NCBI GenBank assembly: GCA_000727475.1
Contig: KL647300.1
Coordinates: 874,472-938,471 of the forward strand
Reading direction: 5' to 3'
From: Sarcocystis neurona
Taxonomy: Eukaryota; Apicomplexa; Conoidasida; Eucoccidiorida; Sarcocystidae
DNA: 64,000 bases
Every line of letters starts with the position of its first letter. Position 1 is the first letter of the stretch. Of this stretch, positions 45,795-58,400 are shown in pieces. The position numbers and the translations under genes are program-made. Under the pieces are notes generated by a model. It was not told the origin of the DNA. It made no database searches and saw only the letters and a program-made list of their open reading frames with translations.

Positions 45795-48700
45795 TAGATG
45801 TATATATGCATATATACAGGTATATATGTATATATATGTATATATACACAGATATATATATACACACAGATAGACAGATATATATATACACACAGAGAGA
45901 GAGGCAGAGACACGTATGTATATATATATATACACGTAGATAGATATACATATAGATGCAGACATGGATACCGATATATGGATGTATGTACCTACATGTA
46001 GATATACATGGACATACACGTATGTGTACCAAAGAGGAGAAAAAGGTCTTGAGATGTGGTACCGGGCAAGACACCTGCACAAAAAAACTCGCATGGGATC
46101 GGTCGCCATGAAGCAAAGTCGTCAAGGCCTGTGTCCCGAGAAGAAGAGAGAGAAACGCGTCGCCAGGAAAAGAGGAACGTGCAGCGTAAATGCGAAAGAG
46201 AACGAGACACTTTTTCGGCATGTTCTTCGGGGAGGAAAGAACCCCGAGCACAGCCCTTTTTCCCGTCGAGAGGCGGTCGAGCGCGCACGTCCGGGGTGTA
46301 CATACACCCCAACAAAGAGACTTTCTCGAAGAGCACGCAGACGTGTGTACGTACAAGTCGGGGGTGTACATACACCCCAAGAAAGAGCCTTTCTCGAAGA
46401 GCACGCAGACGTGTGTACGTACACGTCGGGGGTGTATATACACCCCAAGAAAGAGCCTTTCTCGAAGAGCACGCAGACGTGTGTACGTACACGTCCGGGG
46501 TGTACATACACCCCAAGAAAGAGCCTTTCTCGAAGAGCACGCAGACGTGTGTACGTACACGTCCGGGGTGTACATACACCCCAAGAAAGAGCCTTTCTCG
46601 AAGAGCACGCAGACGTGTGTACGTACACGTCCGGGGTGTACATACACCCCAAGAAAGAGCCTTTCTCGAAGAGCACGCAGACAAACACACGTCTGTGGAG
46701 CACGCCTGTCTCTTCCGTCTCGCACACGCGAGCCTACGTCGTAAAAAAACGCCTCAGCAGGGGGCAGCAGATGCTCACACCCGGCAGGCGAAAAGGCGTG
46801 TTATCACCCCCGCGCGCATGCGGGCCGCGGCCAGTCGCTGCGCGCATCGAGATACTCCTGCCGACACTACACACATGTGCACAGAGACTTTTTTATATAT
46901 TCATCCCACACATCCGTAGACGTTTACCTACAGGCACTGAGTCACATATACGGAGAGATGGGGACGCACGAATTTTTCTCTTCGTCTTCCTCTCCTTCAC
47001 TCTTTTCCTCTCACTTCCTTGTTGAATTTCGCCGTTCTATCAGACGTATATGTATTACCTTGCACGGAGGACAGGAGGGTTCTGCTGCTCGTGATTGCTG
47101 TTGCTGCTGGCAAATTCTTCGTCCCACCAAGCGTCTCCTTCTTCGTCGTCGCTCTGCTCTCCACTTTCTTCCTCTGCAAAAAGGTCGGACGTACATTTCT
47201 GCGCGTTTGCAGCTAATCCCGCACGCGCACAACCTTCTTGCACAAGAAGTTACTCACGCGTGGACCGGAGCAAGCGCAGCGCACCAACATATATATATTA
47301 TGTGGCCGCATATATAGAGTATAGAAACCTAGAAAAAGAAGAGAGGGGGCAAGACACACAGAGAGACAGAGAGAGATAGAAAGTGGGCGAGATATACGCG
47401 GGCGAGCAGCAAGCCAGAGAAACACACCCCCTCTTACGTACATACATATACATATATATATATATATATATATGTACGGATAGATAGAGACGAGTACACG
47501 TAGGACGGCTCTATAGGTGGGTCTTGCTTGAGAAATTCACACCTTTTTCTGTACACGAATATACGCACAGGAAGAGCGAGAGACACACACACGCATATAT
47601 TCATACATACATATATACACAAACACACGTTACACAAGCATACATGCGCCTAGTATAGACTTTTCTCCACACAGCTATGATAAATAAAGAAGGACGTACA
47701 CGCACAGACCGACACGCAATATATATACAGCACATACATATGTATACGCACGGGCAGACACGCAAATGCGGCAGAATATACATATATACATTTGTGCAGA
47801 CATGTACATGTCTAGAGACGAAGAAGCTGATTACACACATATATACAGATATATAACTATATGAAGATACATGTATATTGATACACATATGCATACATAT
47901 GTAGAAACGATAACGCAGCACACACATATGTAGACGTGCGTATGTATACACGTAGGTACGACGTTGTAGAATATACAGACACATAAACATATATATGTAT
48001 ACACACACATATGTATATACGAAAATGCACAATATATATATATATATATATTTGAGAGAGAGATAAATACACGTCCATATATATATATATATGTATAGAT
48101 AGATATATACACGTATATATATATATTTATGTGAAGACGCAGAAGAAATACGTATACGTGAGTGTTTTAGAAAGATAGATATATGTCCACATATACACAG
48201 AGAGATATAGATATAGATACCACGATGCAACATATATATATATACGCTGGTATACAGGTGGTATGGAACTCGTGCGCAGAAGAGGTCTACACGGTTGAAG
48301 AGCGGTGAAACAAATGTTTTTTCTTCGTGTTTGATTTCTTCTGACCTGCTGCAACATCTGACGCTTCACTCATTTTCTCCGTGGCCTCTTCGGGCTCCTG
48401 CGGCCCCTGCTGCTGTCGTCGCGGTCGCTCTCCTTTTCCCTGCTGCTGCTGCTCCTCCTCTGCCTCTCGCAGCTCTGCATCCGTCGGCCACGTTTGCTCG
48501 AGGCTGCTGCGGTCGAACGGCTGCAGCGGCTGCATCTGCTGCAGCAGCTCTGAAAAAGAAACAGCAGCATTTTTCATCAAGACACATAAACACACATACG
48601 CACACGTAAGGAAAGGAGTGCAGGTATACACATATACATTTACATACATATATATATACACGTACACGTGTATATGGGTGTCCGTTCTGTGGGATGTGTT

Positions 48701-51085
48701 TACGTGCAGAGAGGAGGAGGGGAGGGAGGGGACAGAAAGGAAAAGAAAAAAAGAAGAGAAATTGCGAAGGTGCACATACTGCACTTACAGTCGCTGTATA
48801 AACACACCCACACACCTGGTGTTGATGTATGTATATATGTGTGTACGTATGTGGGTGTATATATTTATATAAATATTCATCCATATATACATAGAGAGAG
48901 ATATATGTACATACAGTTATATATACATATATATACATATATACATATATATATACATATATATATACATATATATACATACATATACTATTAGGAGCGA
49001 CAGCAGTATAGCTGTACCAGTGTATACAATTCAAAACGTATATATGTGCACATATATATATATATATTGATATCTGTATATATATGTGTGTGTACGTGGA
49101 TGTCTACATTGATATAAATATTCACATATACACATCCATATATACATGAGTATACTCGTATATATATACACATGTACACATGTGTGTCCTGTGCGGAGAA
49201 ATAGTAATACAGCTCTATCAATGTATATGATCCATATATGTATGTATATATATGTATGTGCGTGTGTGTGTGTGTGTGGAAGTATAAATTTACATAAATA
49301 TTCATTCATATATACATATATATACATGTACGTATATACACACATATATACACCCATATATATCCTTTGAGGAGAGATGGCAATATACTGCTACCCGTAT
49401 ATACGCTCCATATATGTACGTCCATATATATTTATTGATTTCTTAGAAGCTTTTTTATCCGCACCACGTGAGAGAGGACGGTCATTCACATCTCCCCGTG
49501 TGTATATTTTCCCTGCATATGTGTGAAATGTGTGCAAACACGTCGGGGTACAAAGCCTCACCGACAGCTCTCTCCTACACATATATATATATACATACAT
49601 ATATATGCAGGTGGCCCGCGAGGAGTGGATATATATCCATATAGAGGGAGACCCACACATAGAAAGAGACAGACGTAGAAAGACACATATGTGTATATGC
49701 ATGTGTGTGGATGGCCACCTTTGATATGCATGGGTGTGTACGGAGAGAAATACCCAGCCAGCAGAGAGACACACAGAGAGAAACACCGCCGCTCGAGAGG
49801 CGCGTAGATTTTCAGCAGGTGGACGACGCGGCCAATGAAATGCAGAAATCTGACGAAACGCCACGAAGACCCACTGCGTACAAGTACACAAAGAGAAGTA
49901 AAGGCGAACAGAGGAAGAGAGAAAAAAGAGAAGGCAGCGACGGAGATGGGACGACGGGAAAAAGACGAAAAAGACAAATTCGAAGAACGGAAAGTGCGAG
50001 CCTGTGATACGTCTACTTTGCGACGTGGACGCGAGAGCAGCGAAGCAACGGCGCCGACCCGACCGACTGACACAGCTGCAGCAGCAGCAACGCCGCAGCA
50101 ACAGCAGCAGCAACGCCGCAGCAACAGCAGCAGCAACGCCGCAGCAACAGCAGCAGCAACGCCGCAGCAACAGCAGCAGCAACGTCGCAGGAACAGCAGC
50201 AGCAACGTCGCAGAAACAGCAGCAGCAACGTCGCAGGAACAGCAGCAGCAACGTCGCAGAAACAGCAGCAGCGGCAAGCCCGCGGCGAGCAAATATACAG
50301 GAAGGGACTAAATTGCTGTGGAACTGCAACCGCTTGCCCGGCGCCTGCTACTATCTTCTTTTCTCCTTTACGCTGCTTCAGCCGACTGCGGAAATGTTTG
50401 TCGCTGCCAACATTGCCAGTGACGCTATGGCTGCTATTTTTGCCGCCACCGCCCCTGCTGCTTCCGCCTCTGCTAGTGCCGCGCCTTCTGCGTTGTCCAG
50501 TCCTACTGCTGCGGCTGCTCGTCCCAGTTCTATTACTCCTACTAACGCTGCCGCTACTGCTGCTGCTACAGCTGCTCCTGTCGCTGCTGCTATTATTGCT
50601 GTTTCTGCTACTGCTGCTGTTACTACTGCTGCTGCTGCTGCTATTACTGCTGCTGCTGGTACTGCTGCTACTTTTGCTACTGCTGCTCCCGGTATTGCAG
50701 CTCTTTCTGCAGTGGCGAGGCCCGACTTTCCTGCTACTGCAGCTGATGTTGTCGCGGCTGCTGCTGCTACTGCTCTCTCTTTCCTCTCTGCTTTTTCTGC
50801 TGCCGCGTCTGCTGTTGCGGCTACCGCTCGCAGCTTCGGCTACGTTTGCTGCTGCAGTACCTCCTTGCTGCTGCTGTGCCTAATTGCTGCTGCTGCCCCT
50901 CATTGCTGCTGCTGCTTTGCTGCTGCTCTCTCAGCCACACTTGACGCGGCCTCTCAGACGATCTTCACAGCTGTTTAAAATATTATTGCTCGGTAGCAAT
51001 CATCGAAAAAGCAGTGGTACACGTGTGCAAACGTTCACATACACACATAAGATATATATATCTTATACGCGCACATGTATACATA

Positions 51086-51121
<36 letters not shown>

Positions 51122-52393
51122 AGACACACATACATACACATACATACACGTACATATACGTACACACACATACATACACATACACACACACATATATATA
51201 CATATATACACATACATACAAATACACATATACGCACACATATACATACACATACATACATATACATACATACAAACACACACATAGATACACATATATA
51301 TACATAGACACGTCTACATAGATACATATGTACACATATATACACACACAGATATACGTACGTATACATACATACACACCCACAGACGGACATATATACA
51401 GACATAAACACACACATATCCATACACAAATATTTTCGTGTGTGTTCACGTCTATGTGAAGTGTATCTACGCTGCAGAGGAGTTCTTTATCTACGGCAAC
51501 GAAGACGAAAGAGAGAGCGGGAGGGACAGCGACGACAGTGACGAGACGGGGCGGTGCTGGTGTTGCTGCTGGCAAAGCTGCTGCTGCATTTTTTTCATGA
51601 AACGTCCTCTGTGCAGTCCGCCCGCTTCATAAAGGAGGCACGCGCGGAGAGACACACGTATAGCCCTCCTGATGCTGTGCCGAGCCGGTTGCTGTGCCGT
51701 ACGCTTCTTCCTCACAGAGAGACGGCTCTTTTATCTTTCTACGTCCGTCCTTTGCAGCGCAGCAGGACTACCCACCCGTTCGCTCTGCTGCGGAAAGTTC
51801 TTCGCAGTCCAGTTCTTCAACCCCCCGCGTGTCTTCCTGCTGCCCGTCTCCCCTGTCTCCGCCTTCCTCGACCATGGAGACGTCTGTCTCCACCTTAGCC
51901 CCCACCCCGTCGCCGAACTCCACGCCGCTGCTGCTGCTGTTGCTGCTCGTAGAGCGACCGGGGAAGAGCTGCCGCGACGCACGCGAGGCGGGGCGGTGCA
52001 GCACTTCTATGCGTTGCGCGATAAAATCCCCCACGCCCGTCACGTGCACCGGCAGTCTGTGACCGAAATTCACAACACACAGACAAATCAAAAAGTTTTG
52101 ATTTGACGCACTTCTATGAAGTGCGTCAGTCCTACACCTGTCTTCTTTGCTTCTCTGTATAAAAAAGGGATACACACATATGCACACGTACATATACAGA
52201 CAGAGATACACAAACATACATATACACACATGCACATACACACATATATACATGAACACACATACACACATACACAGCCATACATACACATGCATGCACA
52301 CATATGCATACATACGTATACATACATATACATACATATACATAGACACAGACGCATAGATACACATACATATATACGTATACATACCTACAG

Positions 52394-52427
<34 letters not shown>

Positions 52428-55400
52428 GCATACATATACATACATACGTATACATACATATATACGGATGCATACATGTACATACATACATACATATACA
52501 TACATACACATACATACATATACATACACACATATACAGACATACACACGTACACACACATACATACACCTACACACATATACATACATATACACTCATA
52601 CATGCATACATATACATGTACATACGTATACCCAGACAGACACGGATACTCGGGAGAGGAAGAAGTCCGGAGAAGGCGACGTCTGCAGGAGGCTAGAGAG
52701 AAAAAGCGGGAGAGAAGCCAACGCGTGAAGACGCAGAAAGATGTCCCCGCAGATATAGCTAACTGTCTACTTATTTTTGAGAGAAGATTCCGAACAGAGA
52801 GAGAGAACTTCTCCAGATAAGAAATGACACCAACACATGGAGTCAACGGCTCGAGGAGGAGATCAACGCCTGCTAAGCAGTACAACGCGGCAGAGACGGG
52901 ACAGAAGGGGAGACGCCGCGAGAGACTCATATCCGTCCACACTTCTACGCGTGCGCACCGGTGCGGTCCCGGAGGCAGAAAAGGGAAGAAAAACGAAGGA
53001 GAGGAGACGTCCGCAGAAAATGCAGGCGTCGATAAAAAGGGCAGACGCGCATGAAGACTGACAGCCACCCCTGTCGCAGGAGTGCTGCACACGTAGAGCT
53101 ACACAGACAGAGAGACAGACACGACGGAGACGGCGAGAGACACACAGGGAGAGACAGGAGAGGGAGAGAGACGGGGGAGACGGGAAACAGAGGGAGACGG
53201 GAGACAGATAGACACGGAGGAGACAGGGAGATCGGAGACACGGGGAGAGACAGGAGGGACAGGGAACAGAGGGAGAGACAGGGGACAGAGAGACAGGAGA
53301 CGCAGCGAGAGACAGGAGAGGGAGAGACGGGAGACAGAGGGACAGGTGGGACACGAAGACAGGAGACACGGGGGGGAGGACAGAAGACAGGGAAACTGGA
53401 GGGACAGGGAGAGACAGGAGAGAGAGAGACAGGAGGGACAGAGAGAGACAGAGAGAGGCAGGAGACAGAGGGAGAGACAGGAGACGCAGGGAGAGACAGG
53501 AGAGAGAGAGACAGGAGGGACAGGGAGAGACAGAGTGACACGGGACGGAAGGACAGGAGATACAGAGAGAGGGGAGAGACAGGAGACAGGGAGATGCAGA
53601 GAGACGGGAGACAGATAGAGACGGAGGAGACAGAGAGACCGGAGACAGGGAAATCGGAGACACGGGGAGAGACAGGGGGGACGAGAGATAGGGGACGGAA
53701 GGACAGGAGATACAGAGAGAGGGGAGAGACAGGGAGAGACAGGAGGGACGGGGAGACACAGGAGAGAGACGGGAGACAGAGAAAGAGAAGAGAGACAGGA
53801 GATACAGAGAGACGGGAGGAGACGCCGAGGAAAAACGAGTCGAAACAGAGAAGTTTCGCAGTTTTTTAGTTTCACTCGGCGTCCGCCACGAGCCCTTCGG
53901 AAGCAGAGGAGCAAATGGGACCGAGCGAGAGACGGGGAGAGACAGAAGGCGAGCCGAAGAGAAATGCGTCGCAGACACCGGTGTGAAGGGCAAGCGAAGG
54001 CAGGGCCCTGAGAACCCCACACTTTCACAAAATCGGCATATACGGACCTTCTAGAAGAAAAAAGAGGCGGAGAATGAGAGAAGCACGAAGGAGAGAACGA
54101 ACGAGGGACACCTCTGCAGCAGTGCAGCAAGAATCCCACACTTCTCCATATACACGCGGTTTCTTCTATTTCTCTATATGCATACACCCACCCATAAATA
54201 CGTAGACCGGCAAAGATATACATATATATATAAATACGTATAGATTGGTAGACATACATATGGATATAGAGACATGTATATATAGAGAGAGATAGACAGA
54301 CAGATATAGATATATAGATATGTATAGATATGTATATATATATGTATGTATACATAGATACATACATATATATATATGTAGAGAAAGAGAGAGAGAGAGA
54401 CTGTTGTGGTATACACATGTGTGTGGCAGAAACGCACACGAATACTTAATACTCACACACAGAGATACACCTATTGAAAAGATTCACTCTACTACTATAC
54501 AAAGAGGCACACATATGTATATATGTATATATATGTATATCAAGAGAAGAAAATAAAGTTATGTGTGTGTAGAGAGGAAAGGAAAGTCAGTTATACTCAA
54601 GAACACGCGCCTGCATTTCAGACGTGTCGGGTCGCTGCTGCTGCGCGCCGCGTCTCTGCTGCTGCTGCTGTCGCCGTTCGGTCAGCGAAATTCTGCTGCT
54701 TCCGGACTTTCCTCACCTCTTCGTAAAACCCACTCCCCTAACAAATCCGTCAACCTGCAAATAAAGCTTCTCCACCTGCTCCTGCCCTTGCTGTTGCTGC
54801 TCCTCTTGCCGCTGCTGCTGCGGTTCCTGCTGTTTCCGCCTCTCTCCCTGCTGCTCCTGCAGCTGCTGCTCGGTCAGAAGTCTCCAGTCGAGAGCGAGCA
54901 GGTAGCCGCGACCCGCTCGCCAGTGCAATTCTCCTGCTGCTGCGGCTGCTGTCGCTGTTGCTGCTGCTGCCGCCGGTGCCGCTGCAACGTCCAGAGGAAT
55001 GTGGGCGCTGCCCACTGCACGCAGCACCTTGCGCCAGTCTCCCGGTGTGCGTACACTCACGAAGCCCCTACCCACCGCAACAGCAGCAGCACACACACCA
55101 TCAGCAGCACCTACAGCAGCAGCAGCACCTACAGCAGCAGCAGCACCTACAGCAAGTGCAGCACACCCCCTGCACCAGTCGCAGATCCAGCAGCCACCGC
55201 AGGGCTGTCTCAACTACACAATCCTCAGTATCACTGAACAACACTACACATATATATATACAACTCGTACCTGGGAGGAACCATAGATATATATATATAT
55301 ATATACGAAGACTACTCGAATCAATGAGCAACTATATATATATATATATATATATATGAATACAGCTCGTATCAGTGAGCAACTACAACTGTATATACAT

Positions 55401-58400
55401 ATACATATATATACGTATTTGAGCACACCACCACACGGGCATGGATTCACATATATGTATGTACAGATAGACATAAGTACATACACCATACATACACATA
55501 TAGACACATACAGAGGGAGAGACATACGAAGACGTTCGAATGTACAGAGAACCCCATATATGGTCCTCGTAGAGAGAGGTCGGCAGACAAATACGAACAC
55601 AAGTACAGATACGTCTACTATGTCTCTATATCCCAGCGAACAACTTGAACAAGTGTAAGCATACATGTCTACATTTCCCAGTGAGTGAGACGAGTACGTT
55701 CAACAGTAATGTAGACACGCAGACGAAGAGGTGTCTACTTTCTCTTCGACTGGGCCGGGGAAAAGAGACAAGACCCGCGGCTGCTCGTCACTCTTTTCCT
55801 CATCTGGCGAACCGGCACTCCCGTCTCCGCGGGCGAAGAAGAAGTAGACACGAGACGCACGTGGATTTGTCCACCGCGGACGAGTACATCCCCGCCCACC
55901 GCAGCCACACGACGCCGCACTGCTCTCTTTTAACATGCAAATCTTCGCGGTTTCACTTCTCCACCAAACACGCGAAATCTTCTCTTGCGCGCGCCTGCCT
56001 GGGAGACGCCCCGCAAATTTTCTTTTTCAGCAGGGGGACCGGCTCCCCTCGCCACACTGCCCACGCCAGGACTTTCTCTGCATGTCTCTCGCACGCGCCG
56101 AATTCTCGCAAACGCCCATCTATCAGCATGCACATATATACCTATATACTCGTACCTATATATTTGACATAAACGCCCACCTATCGACATTTACATACAT
56201 ACATATATGTTATACATATTTGTATAGAGAGAGGGTGAACCTGCCCCTTGGTCCCTTCCCCGCTGCCCCGTCGCTGCTGTCCCTGTCCCGCCCTATCTGC
56301 CACGTTTCCCCTGGTGCTGTATTCTCCCTGTGTCTCCGGCGCACCCCTATAAAGACGCAGATGTATCTACGTAGACGCATACACAAATATGCTCATAAAT
56401 GTAGACAGACACACTGCAGGAAGGCAGACGTAGACGGGAATGTTTGGTTTTCCCCCTTCCCTCCCTGTCTGTCTCTCTCCTTTTCTTCTTCAACCAAAAT
56501 ATCTCCCCACCTCCGCCTCCACAGCACCTGCTGCACACACCCGTATAGATCTACGTAAACGTATACATTCACTACCACCGAACTTTCCTCTCGCATACAT
56601 GCGCGCGCGCCTGTGTGCATTTGGACGGCCCTTCATGATGAAACAAACCTATAAAAATATATACGAGGGTTTGTTCTCTCTTTTCCTCTATGTGTAGACA
56701 TATATATTTATGGGTGGCGAAGTCAACTGACGTATTAACACACCAAGATACACACATACACATGGAGACAGAGAAGACGGAAAAAGTCGGTCTCGTGTAT
56801 CACACACATATTCCGTAAAGACGTTCGTTCATGCACGTGCATACCCAACACCTCCTTTCTATCAGCAGCACGCACGTCTCTCATGGCGATTGGACAGGAC
56901 ACACGTGGAGCGGCGGAAAAAACAGCAGACGTCTTTCTCGCTCTACGCCTCTCCACCTGTCTGTCTCTCTGCGCCGTCTGTGTGCGGGAGACTAAGGGGG
57001 TGAATACCGAAGAGGAGAAGAAGAGAACGATACATACATGTACATGTATGAGTTCTTGTGTATACGTGTGTGTGTCTGACAGAAAAAATGAAGACGAAAA
57101 CGGGGAGAAAGCCAAAGACATACATCGGTCTGTTCGTGCGTAAGTACATGTGCCTGACAAACAAATCGAATATGAAAAAAGGGGAGAACAGGAAGACATA
57201 CGTCTCGCGGAAGAAGGGCAAGACATACATCTACCTGTTTGTGTGTACGCTCATGTATGAGACTGTGGAAAGGCACGCGTCTGCTTTTCCGCTTCTGCTG
57301 GTCCGAGCAGAGAAGTAGCGGAACCGAATAGAAAAAAGTAAGCCTGTACAACGCGGGAGAGAAACAGACGCCCGCGTAGGGTCGACGCCGAGGGACGGAC
57401 GCGTAAGGAGATCTGCAGCTCCATAGATAAAGGAAAACGCCAGTATTGACGAGAGGAGAGGTACACGCGTACAGATACGCATGCGCACGATAATTTCTTC
57501 TACATTGCCATCTTTCTAGGCGCCCAGGTGGTACACTAGGAAACTCACATATAACAGTCGTCTGCGTATATATACACACACACTACCCACACAGAAGAAG
57601 TGCGGGCCTTCCCCTTTTCCTCTCTTCGTCTATCTCTCCACGTACGAGGAATGTCGTGGGCATACACATACACGTCCACATGCATGCGTGCAGAAGTGCA
57701 GGCCTATTTTTCATCTCTTTGTGTCTCTGTCTTTCTGTGTGGCCACACGTCGGCCAAGGAGGATTTACGCGGAAACCTGCGAGGCGCAGGTGAGGCAGCT
57801 GTAACGTACTTGTCCGCTCCAAATTCTGAGAGGAAGTACCTCTGCTGAAAACGAAGGTAGTCTCCATCTTTGTCTTTTCTTGTGGTGTTGCTGTGTTGGC
57901 CTGCAGCAGGCGCAGTGACTTGTGCTGCTTCGTCTCCTTCCGCGGGCGTTTCCATCTCGGTGTCTCGTCTCGTCTCCGCCACGCCACACGCGAGGGGGTG
58001 CTGGCTCAGTTGCTGCTGCTGTTGCTGCTCCCGGCAGAGAGACGAAGAATAAAAAGCAGAAGAAGATGCGACGATGCTGTCCACCGTTGTGGAGGAAAGG
58101 CCGATTGCGGCGACCGGAGGAACGCCTTGCATTTTCAGCGCCGCGAGAAACCGGTAGCCGTCTTCGTCGAACGCCGGTGCGGTGTACGTACACTCGCCAG
58201 CGAAGACGCAGAGCAGCAGATCCGCGCAGCTGCACAGACTCAGCAGCTGCAGCAGCTCTTCGGGAGGCGGCGCAGGCAGCAGCAGCAGCCGCTGTTGCGC
58301 CCGCTGTGGCAGAGATGGACAACACGCGTAGGCGGGAAGCGCATGCAGGAACATTTCTGTTCGCGACGCTGCTGTTTCTCCTGTGCCGCGCCAGTCACCT

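Noticed and set aside
45718..47025. Overlapping frames of 180-350 codons on both strands
   Set aside because: They are created by the 68-bp minisatellite and neighbouring TA repeats, which lack stops in all six frames.
50004..50978. Plus-strand 324-codon Ala-rich frame
   Set aside because: It is built from the 23-bp array and a GCT tract in a TSR1 intron, with no non-repetitive protein-like core.
52863..54439. Minus-strand Ser/Leu/Pro frames of 385 and 446 codons
   Set aside because: They are produced by the polypurine minisatellite read on the complementary strand, inside TSR1 intron 2.
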